Shown here piece after piece: positions 25,618 through 38,639 of a DNA stretch of 64,000 nucleotides. The translations under genes were made by a program, and so were the position numbers. Positions within the stretch are counted from its first letter, which is position 1; each line of letters begins with the position of its first letter. The DNA comes from Ignelater luminosus. Lineage: Eukaryota; Arthropoda; Insecta; Coleoptera; Elateridae. The stretch lies in assembly GCA_011009095.1 (NCBI GenBank), contig VTPC01000415.1, positions 182,411-246,410 of the forward strand. Direction: 5' to 3'. The notes under the pieces are model-generated. The model saw only the letters and a program-made list of their open reading frames with translations. It made no database searches and was not told where the DNA came from.

Positions 25618-28600
25618 ATGCAATTAAAATGGATAATTTTTATGTCACTGTATGCATTAGCAAGATGTGAAAATGAACCAATTTTATTATCAAAAACTCA
25701 TGCCACACGTTTGGAGAAATATAAAGGATACGTCAATGCAGCAATATTGCACTTCAAGGTGCCAGTTGATACAAATTTTGCATCTTTTAGATTTCAAGCG
25801 GAAGAAGTAGCTTTGACTATTTTTGGTAAATCTTGGAGATTTTATATTTATATAAATTAAAATAGTACTGTTGTAGGCTGTAAGCTGCAAAATATATCGA
25901 TACATTTAAAACAAGGTTCTCCACCCGTAATTAATCCTGATGGCTCAAAATTTCCTCAGAAATTTTTAAACTATGGCCGTCCAAAGATAGATTGTTTAGA
26001 GTTTTTATCAGACAATGTTCATCATCATATAAATATAACTTCACCCATGTCAGGCTCTTATTTTGCAGCTGCTTTTATTTCTTATACTGATCCAAAAAAT
26101 CAAGGAATTACACAAGAAGGTAACTAAGTAGCATTTTAGATTTTGTTGGATTATATATTACGATCTTTTTCAGGTCTTACACCTGATTGTATCACATTCT
26201 TGAATTCAGCTTTGTATGTGAGACAAAAACCAACAACACATGTGATAAGTGCAGATAAAGATTTACATGTTTTATTGCTCAAAAATACTACTAGACTTTA
26301 TAAATTTTATGTCCCGGAAGTAGTTGATTCAGCAATTTTAAGTATAAAAAGTATTGACTTTTGTGAGAATTGTGATGAATTATTGGTTAAGATTCAACCA
26401 TATACGATTCCTACAACAAACAATTCCTTATATGATATACAATTAAAAAAAGAAGACTATACTAGTAAGATTTTTACACTGAATTTTATGACGATGGAAA
26501 ATAGTTGGTATTATATGACGTTCTTTTTCAATGAAACAGATAATCATAAAGAAATTAAGTACAATACTAGTGGACAATTTATATTTAAAATCAGTTATTT
26601 TTCTTCTTACATAAATATGACAATTAATAATGAAACACGGATCAGTAAAATAGAAGTATATACAAAACCAGTTCAGGAAAGTGAACAACTGCAGCTCTAT
26701 AAAGAAGGTGGAAATAAATCAATACAATTTAAACATTCAATTATGAAAAGCTATCAGAACAAATATTTGGATTATAACATTCCATATAAACAGTATAAAC
26801 TAGTACGAGATAGTTACACGGAAAGCTTTATGTATTCATTTGATCTACAACCTAATTCAGATGGTTTTGTACCTCTTGTATTAAATATAACAGATCAAGA
26901 TATCAATGTGCTTAAGGTGCATCTTAATCCTGGATTGGATATTGGAGGTACATTGGAATTCTCTTTGGCATTTAAGCCTAAAGTAAGAACAGTGGGAACA
27001 AAAATGATACTGGAAAATAATCCATCTGGTAATCACACAATCATTGCTTGTCTAACTAACAAAGGAAGAGCAATACCAACTTGGCCCAATAACTGTGTTC
27101 TTGATTATCAAAGCAGTACAGCTTCTATAGTAATAAATAAAACAACTGACAATAATACCTTGTATGTACCATTTCCTGAACCAGGTGATTGGTATGCAAC
27201 TTTTAAACTTTTCTGTGGTGCTTGCAAACCATGCAAATGTTCAGATAATTGTAAAAAACAATATAAAAGTTGTTCAAAGATGTGCGAGACTAATTGTGAA
27301 CGTTCCGAAACATGTGATTCGTGTATAGAAAATTGTGAACATGCAGTATTAAATAAAACAGAGTGTTCCAGTTGTGACTGTGTAGGATCATGCCAAAGAA
27401 GTAAAACAGTGTGCAAATCAAGTGTTGTGTTTTCATTTGCTTCGTTTCCTTGTGTTAGCGGAAAATGTGGTTCGAATGGGAGATGCATGTTTTTGGTTTC
27501 TGAAGGCTTGGCTTATTCTATATGTGTTTGTGCAAATCATTTTCGAGGTAAGCAATGGTTAAACCTTAAAAAATCCTGTTTTGACTTTTTTTTAATAACA
27601 TACCTCGACCAAATAAATTATTCCATTCCATATCCTGGTTTTATTTGAGTTCCTCTTGAATTTATAATTATTTTGATTTAAGTCAAAGACTGTGTGACGC
27701 TTAATTTGATTGATGAATAAGTATAATTTTCTTTACGTAAAAATGCTCTATTTTTAACAAAAAGGAGTTTTACATAATATTATTGCCTGGGTTGTATCAG
27801 TTTCATATGAAATTATTATCATACTATTAATTTACCGTTTTTAAGTAATCTAAAAAGCAAATATGTGTTCTCCATGTATACATGTACATATAAAGTACCT
27901 GTTTGAAAAGGCAAATAATTGTATATTATAGGTGGTAAGTTCCTGGTACTTATGGCTTTTAGCATATTTTAGTGAGATTAATTAGTTTTTATTTTCTAAT
28001 GAAAATAAAACGAGAACTTTTTTTATTGATTTTTTTGCGAATAAAATTGTTCTAAAAATATAGTGATATTTATGATAACATGCTTAATTAATTAAATGGC
28101 ATATGCAATTTACATTTACATTCTAGTTTTGAATGCTTAATGATTGTGTAAGAATTGTAGTAACATACATATTTTGATTTAACTTGCGATTGGAAGCTAA
28201 GAATAATCAAGAGCAACAAATGCACTTGTTACTTACATGGGTCTCACTATAATTATTTTTCATAGAGAAAAGCAACAATAATGAAAGTAGGTTTCGTATA
28301 TTACCATTTCCAGTTTTGATTACAGTTTGTGTTTTAAATTGCTGTTAATTGCTCATTTTAAATTGTTTATTAACCAAACCATAATTATTCAGTTTTGTTG
28401 AATGCATGCCAATGCACATGTAAGTTTTATCTATTTTATGTGCCAATCTTTGTAAGAATCTAGTTTTGTAAAACACATTTATATTATTTTATGCTTTATG
28501 TAAACTAAATCAAAAATAGAGTGAAAATTTAAATTATTTTAGATGAGAGTGGCCTCAAAAAGAGCAGTAACTGAAATAGAAATTTAAACCTTGAATGAGT

Positions 28601-31600
28601 CATGAATTATGTAAAAACAAGTGTTTTTTAGTGTATGTTTGTTGTTTAATAACTGTTGTTAATGCTTTTATATATTTGATTTATAATATTAATTTACTAA
28701 TTTATTATGATAGTTCGATTATAATTTAGAGGTCATAATAGAATAATGGATAGTTTATTTCTAAATTATAGTAGAAAACAGAGAGGACCATCATGGTTTA
28801 GTGTACTTGAAAACTAATATAAACATCTATGTGGGGAGAAATTCACAATATTATGGTTATGGAGATGCATACAGGATCACTAAAAAGTATAAAAACATGC
28901 TGCCCTTCCAAAAACGGCAAGAAATAGGTAGATGAAATCTGGGGAACTTAAATTCTTTGCCTTTTTTTGAGGAAGTTAAAAAAATCTTACACATTCGTTT
29001 TTCGTACTGCCGCCATCTTGAATTTTCTTAAAGAGTAATGTAATGTAACAACCCCATATTTTTGATTGGAAAATTTCAAGGCAAATCTAATGATAGAAGG
29101 ATTGCTATACTTATCTCATAAGGTTTTGAAAATAATCATTAATCTAATTTACTTACAGCTTTATTGTACTTTAATACTAAAATAACTTCACTTTTATACA
29201 AGTTAATAGTGAAATCCTTGACTAAAGAATAGTGATTATCTTCAGAAACTTACGAAGTAAGTTTAGCAATCCTTACATCTTTGAATTCTTCTTGAAAATC
29301 CATATCGAAATATGGGTTCATATACAAGATGTTCCATTTAAAAAAATCCAAAAACTTTTTTAAATTTCTTTTTCAAAACATGGCAAAAATGCATACTTTA
29401 CATTCCCTAAGTTTCATCTGCCTATTTCTTATTGTGTGTCCCAATTTCACTATTGGGATCTCGGAAATTGTAAGAGATACGAAGTTGGTTAAATTAAAAA
29501 AGTTTTGGCTATTTTGGAGATCAGTTTACTTATGCTTGTGTTTTTCAAAAAAATTCACGGCTTGCTAGATATTTGCTAAAAACGAAATTATTTTATTTTT
29601 TTTCTAAATAAAAAGCATTTCCTACTTAGTGTGCCATAGCTTTAAACATATGAAAATCGTTGGTTTTTGTCAGATAAATTACATTTGTTATGTAACAATT
29701 GCTAAAACAAAACAAAAAACGTTTTTAAGATAATTTACTGAGCTGTCTTTGCACATGCTATTTCACAAACTATACCAGAGTAAACTGAACAGCCCTTATA
29801 ATGAAATAGAAACACAATGTTAATTGATTTGAAATTAGTTTCCTTTTTTGACATAATCTCTTCTTAACTTCAATGAATTTGGTTCAATGGAGCTGAAATT
29901 TTTTTATACTTTCACGGTAGTGGCCTGCTTTAAGGTCTTCAAAATAAATGTTCACAATAGCAATTAACAATTAACCCATTATTCATAGAAAATTTCTATA
30001 TACTCAGAAAATTTCTCAGCTTCATAAAAAAATGGTAGTCTCCGGGTGCTAAAATTGGTGAATAAAGTGGATAAGAAAACAACTCCAACAATTTACAGAT
30101 CACATTTGCATTTATGTGAGCAGGAACATTATATCCGGATGAAAGATAATTTTATTTTTCTTCAAACCTGGCCTTTTTCATCTATGACTGCTTTTCAGTT
30201 GGTCTAGCAGCTTAGCATATTAAGTACTGGTGATGGTTTGCCCTCTTGGAAGATAGTCAATTAATAAAATTTCCTTTGCACTCCAAAATACTGCAGCCAT
30301 TACCTTTCCAGCTGATAAGACCATCTTTGAGTTTTTAGGGGCTGGTGCACCATACTCAGTGTATTGTTTTGATTGTTGCTTACTTTCTGGTATGTAGTGA
30401 TGAATTCAAGTTTCATCACAAGTTATGAAATGGCACATAAAAGCAGTAAGATTTTTGTTCCATTGTAAACACTTGACAGAATATTGATGACATGAACGTT
30501 TTGGTCTGGTGTTAATAAACGTGGCGCACATCTTCATCCATCTTGCAAACAGTGTAGACATACCCAATTCAACATTCAAAATATAAGTTGCCTGTTCATT
30601 TAAAATTCCTACGGTCTGCTATTTCTTCCAATTTTAATCGATTGTCAATCAAAACAATATTGTGCACTTTGTTGATGATTTCTGTTGTAGTTGCCGTCTT
30701 TGGATGGCTGCGAAGAGATTCATCAGCAATGCTTACATGACCACTTTTAAATTCATTTACCAAGTTGCAACTTGTATAAATGACAAGGTTGATGCCTTAG
30801 ACAGGAAGGATTTCATTGGACCCTTCTCTGGACCAGAGCCAGCTCTAAGTATTCCCCTAAGCTACACTAACAAATCTATCACCAAATGGACTCTCTTGAG
30901 ATTGGGTCAATCTGAGAGGCTGTAAACAAGCCAGGCTCATGATAAAGAGTCCTACTTCTTAAGGACGTTCCCAAGAAACAGCGCCCTTTTTCTTTCCGTC
31001 ACACATGCACAGAAATAAAAAAATAATACGTAATAATATTATTAATAATAAATAAACGTTACATTCTTCCACTGATCGAGACACGAGTTATTTACGTTGG
31101 GTTTTAGTATTTTGGAGTATTTTTCGAGGTTACATATTTAGTGTGTCCAAGATAAGGATGCACAGCATGGGGATCTTGGAAACGGTAAGAGATACAGCAT
31201 TGGTTAAATGGGATGAAAGTTGGCTATATATGGGATCTTTTTGTTGGCTTTTGCAAAATCTAGATATCTTGGATAGTTTCAGAGATATTTTTAAAAAAGT
31301 AGATTTCTCAATTTTTGTTATTATTTTTTCTTTCCTTTATTTGAAGAGATATCGGAAAACTAAAACCACTTTTCCATCGCCACTTTTTGTTCTCTATTAA
31401 AATAAGCTAACAAAATTCCTGTACAACGTTTTGGTTTCGAGTAACCATCATCAATCTCATTCTTTTAAATAGGCGGAAAAACAATTGAAAATTGTTTTGA
31501 ATAGCTCTTGTTATCATGATTCTAATGATGTAAACATGATAGGGTTATTTTGGTTTTGATTTTTTTGTGTTGAATGCTGCTGTGACCAACTGCTGTTCAT

Positions 31601-34600
31601 CTTCAAAATTTTGGTTGAGCACATGATTCTTGACATAATCCCAGATAAAAGAAATCTAACGGTATTAGATCAGGTGATCGTGCAGACCAGGGTCCTGCAG
31701 AATGCATTAATTTATAGCATAAGAAATCAGAATAACCCTATCATGTTTACATCATTGGAATCGTAACAACAAGAGCTATCCAAAACAATTTTTAATTGTT
31801 TTTGTGCCTATTTAAAAAAGTGAGTTTGAAGAAGGCTACTCAAAACTGAGACGTTGTACAGAAAATTTGTTGATGTATTTTAAGAGAGAACAAAAAGTGG
31901 CAATGAAAAAGTGGTTTTAGTTTTTCTATATCTCTTCAAATATATAAAAGAAAAAATAATAACGAAAATCAAGAAATCTACTTTTTTTAAAATATCTCTG
32001 AAACTATCCAACATATCTAGATTTTGCAAATGACAACAAAAAGGTCCTACAAATAGCCAACTTTGATTCCATTTAACCAATGCTGTATCTCTTACTGTTT
32101 CCAAGATCCCCATGCTGTGCATCCTTATCTTGGACACACTGTATAGTTGACATTTTTAACAGAGCATAAACAATGACTTCGGATTAAAAAGTGGTAGATC
32201 TCGGGAGAATTAATACTGCTTGCTATAATGTTTTTTACAGAAAACTTTGTCATATTTTTAATTAATCATTCTCAGTTTTTGAAGAAAATCCTAAGAAATT
32301 TACCGTTGTTATATCATAAAATATCCGTTTCAACATAGTTCGGTGTATGGTTTCTATGTTAAAAATGCAAATTTTAACAGCCAAAATCTACAAATTTAGT
32401 ACCACAAAGGGTATTGAAACTTTTCCTACATATAAAGGACATTAATAAATATTTGAAGAAAATTGATTTTCTAGGTATGTTTGCTTGGGAACGTCCTTAA
32501 ACTGCAGGTTCCCTCTTCAAGATGAGCACTGTGCGGCATATGTACATACAGATTCTCTACAAGTATTTACTATGTCTTCATGAATTACTTTTGCAGAAGA
32601 ATATTTCTTATACAAGTGTTTAATCACTGCACAAATTTCAGGGATATCCATTTCTGAAACATAATTATGCCACAACAACTGTTTACACAACTCTAAACAA
32701 ATAACTATTTGGAAGATTGAATTGTTATCATGACAACATGAAAGATAAAACAAAACAACAGTATATAAATTTCTTAGATAATCGTACTGTTTGTTGTTGA
32801 TTCTAAGAATCTTTCAGTTTACCCCCATGCAATAACATATTTACATAATTGTAGAGTACTGTAGTGTTGTGGACTGTATTAGCTCTACAAAGATTATGAG
32901 ATAATTTGTACCCAAACAAAGCTACTTGAAATTCATACCCTGCCATTCATGAATGTGATTTTGTGGAGTGATAACGCATAGGTGGGCGTTTGTATTCAGA
33001 AAATACAAACTATGATAATCTCTTCATCATCTCAAAAAGTTTACATTCTAAATTTTGACGTATTATATATCTGAAAAATATGTTACTCATTTTTGATGAA
33101 ATTTGATATGCTGTTTGGACTGGAAAAAGCTGTAAATACTAAGTTTGTATCTTTTGTTACCACCTTGTGTATTTTGAGAAATGTTTTGCAATATTTGGAA
33201 CATGAGAATTAATACTAATCTGAAACAATATTCATACATCTTTACTTGGTGTGCAGAAGTTCAATTATGCTAAAACCTTTATTGTTCCATTATTTAAATT
33301 CTTGTACCATCCACCATAGGGAGCATCTTTATGGTAGTTTAAATTGTATTAATTCTATTTATAGAAAGCCTATCTCCATGATTGACACTAGCTTGCCAAA
33401 AAAGAAGAAAATTAAAAAATTCTCAATTTTGAACTTGCACTTCTCAATAACTTTTCAATAAAATTTCCAGTACCTATAATATACGAGAAATAAGTATCTA
33501 GTTAAGTAGTTATTTATTCATAGATAATGTTTAAATTTTGGTGTTTTTTGTAATTGAGATTTTGTATTGGTTGACATCCTATAGAAGAATTCTTCAAGTT
33601 AAATACTTGTTTTTAGTTAGAGTAAGCACCAACTGAAATCTCATCAAAATCAAAAATGGTAATAAAATCATTTAGTTGAAACTCTAATAATGAATCAGAA
33701 ATCAAAGTTTGTTTTGGTACAAGTGAAATACTAAAAACTTCTTTTGTTACTACCAGGGTGCCAAGAAGTTTAGGGAAACTTTACAACAAGCTATTGAATA
33801 ATGCTGAAACTATTTAGATTCCTGTAGTGCTATACTGTTGTAATCAACAATGAAGCAGAAATGAGAAAATATCAAAATATATAGGTGTTTCATTTAAAGA
33901 AAAAGAACAAAAGGTATGTCACACTCTTATGGAATGCCCTGTGTTGAAAATAGTAACTATACAAATTGAGGTGCTTATTCCATACAACTTTCCTCTATAT
34001 CTTCTAAACTTTAAAAGCATTTGATCTTCTATCTTGCAAGACTATTACAAGCAACTGTAGATGGGTAATCTCATATATGATTTTAATATTCCTATATAAA
34101 ATTTTCTTTATTCTAAGTTTTCTGAAACATCTTGTAATATGTTAAATTAAACAGCATTCAAGAATTTTATATTTTAATGGTTTTCTTTCCTAGTAATTAG
34201 ATAAACAATAAGTTAATTAGTTTTTGTCAATATTTGTTACTAACGCTTAAGAATATGCTAAGAGTTATCTAAATATATAAAATATATAACATTAATTTTA
34301 TCTACAATGATACAACCTTGACTTGTTTACTGCATATACAAATTTCTATATTTTGCATTGTTTTGAACCTTTCTTTAATGAAATCCCAATAGAAAAAATG
34401 GGTGATTGCTATGTTACAAGTACAGGTAAGCATATTCTATTACCTACAATAACAATAAGAAAAAAAAATTAAAGGATATGACAAAATAGATAGTTAATTC
34501 TTTAAAAAAAGTTTATTGTACATAAAGATAATAGAAGGTTTGTTTGGTAGACTTTCTGAGGCTCGTAGAAACATCAATATTAATTAAAGTTCATAATTCT

Positions 34601-37600
34601 TCATAACCTTTCATAATTTCTGAGATTAAAGTTATAAATAAATTCTTGAGAAAGACAGCTGATACTGTGTGTGGTTTTGAATAATTTAATTTTCTCAAAA
34701 GACTGTGTTTCTCTAAATAAACCTAGGACTTTTAAGCTGATTTAATTTTTTTTGTATCTTTTAAGACTAAGCAGAATTACATCATCAGTGTCCGATAGAT
34801 GATGTTATTGAACTTTTTCCTTTTCTTTTTAATAGGATCTTTCAGTTTTCTGAAGTGCACTGTATAGAAGTCCTTAATGCTCTTTAAGATCAATTGATTT
34901 ATAAGTCTGATATACAATAAAATCTAGGTGATTAGTATTGTTCATTTTCTTTATGCACTCTGTGCAAATTTATAACCACATCTAAATTTTTGTTTAAACT
35001 TGTACTGTATGCCTAGAAACTAATTATTGTAAATAACTATTCCTAATTTTAACTGATTTTAATATAACATTTTCGAAATTCCATATTTTACAGAAGATGC
35101 CTGATTTTATATCTGTCTGTTAATTAAACCTTGTTATTAAAACTAACAAAAAACAAAATAAATTATGCAATTTTCCAGGCACACCCTGTATAATTCAAAA
35201 AATGCTTGTGGTGTGCTGCACTCATTTCTACAGCAATTATAACTTAGTGAAGACAAATTGATGAAGGATAATAGTACTGGCTATCTATAGATAACACAAT
35301 ATAGAATCTGTTGCATTTTTCCAATTGTTAATAGTTTAGTGTAATATGTGAACAATTTGATACTGTAATGAACGTTGTAATGCACTGCAAAGAAGTAGAT
35401 GGTAGTCGTACTATTTAAAAGAAAGTTGTCATTTACTAGATATTCATGAAATCCTAGTTCTGCTGTTGATGTTAAAAAGATGCAGAAAAATTAAATCAGT
35501 CTAGAAGTTCAAGAATTCTCTTGAAATAAATAATTACTTCGATCTGTATAGTCTGCCAATGGAAATAGCTAAATAAAGATTTTGATAGTTAGCTATGAGA
35601 TTTCCAGATTTATGTGTATTATTAAAGCAGACAGTCATATTCCTGTAAAATGACATGACACTATATTGACAAACATACTTAACCTTAAAGGCGATGTTGT
35701 TTTTGTAGGATATCATCTCCTTTTTTAATTATAAAAGTCTTCTTGCTGTTTAAAAAAAATTAGATTAAATCTAAACCACAGGCAGTGGCAGTGTTTGTGT
35801 AACAGGAAGTGATTTTTAACAGTATTTGTTATATTTCCAGTTAGTAAACGTGTCACTGTCAAGTGATGTCAAAACTTGAATTTTGAATTTTTCAAAACTA
35901 TCTCAGAAATGACTTCCAAAATCTCATAGCTAACTATCAAAATTTTTATTTCACTATTTTTGTCGGTCAACTATGCATACATGTACAGTGTGGTCCAATG
36001 TCGATGGGATTAAATGGGTAACTTTCTTATTAGCGCAGATAAATAAAAACGGCTTAGGTTCTTGTGATCTCTTTTTTCATGCTTATTCCATTACCGTTGC
36101 CAGAAATAAGCTGCCGTCTTTTGTTCTTTTCTTCGAGAGAAAAAGTGAGAAATGGCCAATTTCTTCATTTTGTTGTAACTCCTTTATTTTCAAGACTAGA
36201 ATAAAATCATTTTAGCATTGTTCAGGCACTTTTTAACGTAGAATTCAATGCCATCAGTCGTTGTTCTCTAGCCCTTTCCATAACTGTGCTGTAACTCATA
36301 GTTGAATTTTTTAAATGGACCGATTCTTTCAATTTGTTGTAACTCCTTTATTTTCGAAGCTACAATAAAATCATTTTAACATTGTTGAGGCACTTTTTAA
36401 CATAGAATTCAATGCCATCAGTCGTTTTTTTCTAGTCTTTTCCATAACTGTTCTGTAACTCAAAGTTGAATTTTTAAAAGGACCATTCAAGAAATTATGA
36501 ATAGGGCTAGACAACAACGACATTGAATTCTACGTTAAAAAGTGCCTGAACAATGCTAAAATGATTTTGTTCTAACTTCGAAAATAAAGGAGTTACAGCA
36601 AAATGAAGAAATCGGCCATTTTTCACTTTTTCCCTCTAGGGCAAAAACAAAAGATGGCAGCTTATTTCTGGCAACAGTAATGGAATAAGCATGAAAGAAG
36701 AGGTCACGAGTACCTAAGCCGTTTTTATTTATCTGTGCTAATAAGAAAGTTACCCATTTAATCCCATCGAAATTGGACCACACTGTACATATAAAGTGTG
36801 TTTCGTATTTTTAATTTCCTTTTTCAAATCTACATATATTTCTTTTGGTATTTAAATGGTTATAAGAAAATAAAATGTTTTGAAAACATGAATGAAGACT
36901 GATTCTTGTGAATTCAAAATAAATTCATTGTTTGTGAATAAGCAAGTCAATTCTGTTCCAAAACCAATAAATAGGACCTGAAAAGTGGAAGAACATAACA
37001 ATATATTTCGACACTTTTTAAATGGCATGGAAACAAATATTTCTATCTTAAGCATTCTAATTCACATAAAACACAAGGTTTGATTAGTAAACTGGACTCT
37101 TACATCTTTCATTGAAAGTATACAGAGTTAAAGAAACTAAGGGAAAAATATGAATAGGTATCCTTCCTTAAATCCCAAATTTCTCCAGATCCTGAAGACA
37201 TCCTCTGTAAACTAACAAATGTGATAAATCAGATACGGCAAATAATCAATTGTATTTTTACAGGATGGGACTGTACAGATGGCACAGAAGCACTGTCACA
37301 TGGAATGATTATGTTGGAACTCCTTCTTCTTGTTCTTAGCAACCTAATGTTCCTGCCAGCTGTTTATCAGGCATACAAAAGAGGTTATTACATAGAAGCC
37401 ATAATATATTTTTCAACTTGTTTTTTCTCTACATTTTACCATGCATGTGATGCTGGGGAAAACATATACAGTTATTGTTTAGCTCGGTTATCAGCACTAC
37501 AATTTTCTGATTTCTTCTGTGGTCTATATTCAATATGGGTAACAATTATTGCAATGGCACATATTCCAAACCCATGGCCTTCTGTTTGCCACATAGCTGG

Positions 37601-37937
37601 TGCTCTTTTATTATCATTTTTCACTGCTGTTAATAAGACTGCACTGTGGGTGTTTGCAATACCTTTTCTTACTGGTATGATTATTTTAATTATTAGTTGG
37701 TATTTACATTATAGAAAAACCAAAACGAGATTTCCTAGTAAACGCTATTTATATATAATATTTCCAAGTGGATTACTAGTTGTTGGTATGGGTCTATTAT
37801 TATATGGCCTTTTACAAACACAGTCAAATTATAAATATTTACATAGTATGTGGCATATGCTTATGGCTTTGGCAATTATAATATTGTTACCCAATAAAGA
37901 TACATTTTTACCTGCAACTATAGAAGCCATAGAATGA
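25618..37937 (+). CDS. PGAP6: PGAP6/TMEM8-like GPI-processing membrane protein
   Basis: Four coding exons (25618-25825, 25877-26119, 26174-27547, 37264-37937) join in phase to 832 residues. Residues 1-17 form a signal peptide (MQLKWIIFMSLYALARC). A large ectodomain follows with many N-glycosylation sites. A cysteine-rich region with CxxC-type spacing and an EGF-like module spans about 510-615, ending GWDCTDG across the last junction. The final exon encodes a seven-helix CREST-type domain with STFYHACDAG, LQFSDFFCGLYSIW and HSMWHML, which carry the conserved Ser, His and Asp residues of that hydrolase superfamily. The human relative PGAP6 (TMEM8A) is a GPI-specific phospholipase A2 that releases certain GPI-anchored proteins at the cell surface; TMEM8B is an alternative match. 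The last intron is 9.7 kb and full of transposon remains. Confidence 0.9.
29890..30800 (-). pseudogene. Degenerate mariner-family transposase
   Basis: Minus-strand translation, with several frameshifts and in-frame stops, gives mariner transposase segments in the right order: an N-terminal part with ADESLRSHPKTATT, then LGMSTLFARWM, then CDET (first catalytic Asp) followed by a stop. Further on come GKVMAAVFWSAKEILLIDYLP, HPDNVPAH (second Asp) and YSPILAPGDYHFF (third Asp region). The catalytic framework is recognisable but the gene is broken in many places. The coding ends and terminal repeats are not sharply defined. Confidence 0.85.
30957..32500. mobile_element. TTAA-flanked element with inverted ends, carrying a nested insertion
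   Basis: The left end reads TTAAGGACGTTCCCAAG and the right end its reverse complement, CTTGGGAACGTCCTTAA. TTAA at both outer edges is the target duplication typical of piggyBac-type elements. A second copy of the left end lies in opposite orientation at about 38640-38800. The middle (31139-32141) is another element. No transposase of its own is visible, so it is non-autonomous; superfamily assignment rests only on the TTAA and short ends. Confidence 0.65.
31139..32141. mobile_element. Mariner/IS630-type foldback element with about 430-bp inverted arms
   Basis: The two arms (about 31139-31570 and 31720-32141) are near-identical inverted copies. Each begins near AGTGTGTCCAAGATAAGG, and TA flanks the right end. 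Each arm has a parallel ORF of about 85 codons beginning MSKIRMHSMGILETVRD, which mirrors the arm homology rather than showing a real protein. The about 150-bp core, read on the minus strand, matches the C-terminal WxxRSPDLxPLDFF...GYVK region of insect DDE transposases, with frame breaks. It is a deletion derivative with duplicated ends, inserted in the TTAA element. Confidence 0.75.
35579..35943. mobile_element. MITE-like element with 25-bp perfect inverted ends
   Basis: ATTTTGATAGTTAGCTATGA at 35579 continues for 25 bp and is matched exactly in inverse at 35919-35943, with weaker similarity extending outward by about 8 bp. A diverged copy of its right half (about 35805-35970) recurs at about 59325-59495 inside a SIRT2 intron, showing that it is a dispersed family. 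No coding capacity. Confidence 0.7.
35984..36785. mobile_element. Tc1/mariner-like foldback MITE
   Basis: The ends read TA|CAGTGTGGTCCAA and its inverse, giving TA target duplications and a Tc1/mariner-like terminus. The inverted arms run for about 240 bp and more (35984-36230 against 36540-36785), so both strands show parallel ORFs (WSNVDGIKWVTFLLAQINKNGL...). The centre contains a direct duplication of about 165 bp (about 36160-36320 and 36325-36485). No transposase motifs are seen. Confidence 0.75.
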
Positions 37938-38639
37938 GCTACATGTATACTAGTAAAATTTTTTGTAGTTTTTTCTCCTATAATTATTATATTATTTTTA
38001 CAGTTTTTTTTATATTGAACTTTTTAATAATGTTAGAATTTTTATAAGTTTTATCCTATGAAACAACAGCGATATACCTCAAAATATTTTATCAATTTTG
38101 AATAACATAGTTTTGAGTCAATTTAATTGAGAATATTTCAGAAGCATATTTGAAAATACATATTAACTATTCACAATATTTAGAAAATTATTTAGAAATT
38201 ACTGCTGCAGTTGATAATAGCTAAACTGGTTTTTAAAATGCATTTTTGGTCAAAAATCTATTTTGAAAGAATTATGATGCTGACACTTTTTTAACCTGAA
38301 TTTATTATTTCTAGCAGATTACAGGTGATTTTTTGACTAACAATAACTAAATAACTGAAAAAAGTATTAATCAACTTATTATGCTCATGGATATCTTCAA
38401 ACCTTGTTTGAGTGAACTTGGCCTATAGAAATTTTTTGAATGGGCATTAATGTATTAGTATAGACATAAATGAAAAAAGAAAACAGTCTGAGTCTAACTT
38501 AAATTGACTACGAAATTTTAAGTATTTAAAGATGATGGAAATCGGTGCTAACATTAGGACAGTTTTGAAAGGAACAGTGAACAATGACCTTTTTTGAGAC
38601 AATCTCCACTTGTTGCTTGTTGTATCCACGAAAAAATAC

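Larger units (their letters stand above)
27548..37263 (+). other. Large transposon-rich intron of the PGAP6-like gene
   Basis: A 9,716-bp intron with GTAAGC donor and TTTACAG acceptor. Most is AT-rich without coding potential. It contains a degenerate mariner transposase, a TTAA-flanked element with a mariner-type foldback element nested in it, a MITE with 25-bp arms and a Tc1/mariner-like foldback element, all listed separately. ACAGGGTGT-type motifs recur near 29317 and 35185. Stretches 27.6-29.3 kb and 32.6-35.5 kb show nothing I can assign. Confidence 0.8.

Noticed and set aside
27108-27488. Minus-strand 126-codon ORF with many Leu/His/Gln
   Set aside because: It lies entirely opposite the PGAP6 cysteine-rich exon and is a shadow of that coding sequence.
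30662-30925. Plus-strand 87-codon ORF
   Set aside because: It is antisense to the mariner transposase relic, whose minus-strand reading explains the sequence better.
31143-32137. Two near-identical 85-codon ORFs on opposite strands
   Set aside because: They are mirror images produced by the inverted arms of one foldback element, not two paralogous genes.
35973-36783. Two similar ORFs of 80 and 75 codons on opposite strands
   Set aside because: Again a by-product of MITE inverted arms; composition and position follow the repeat.
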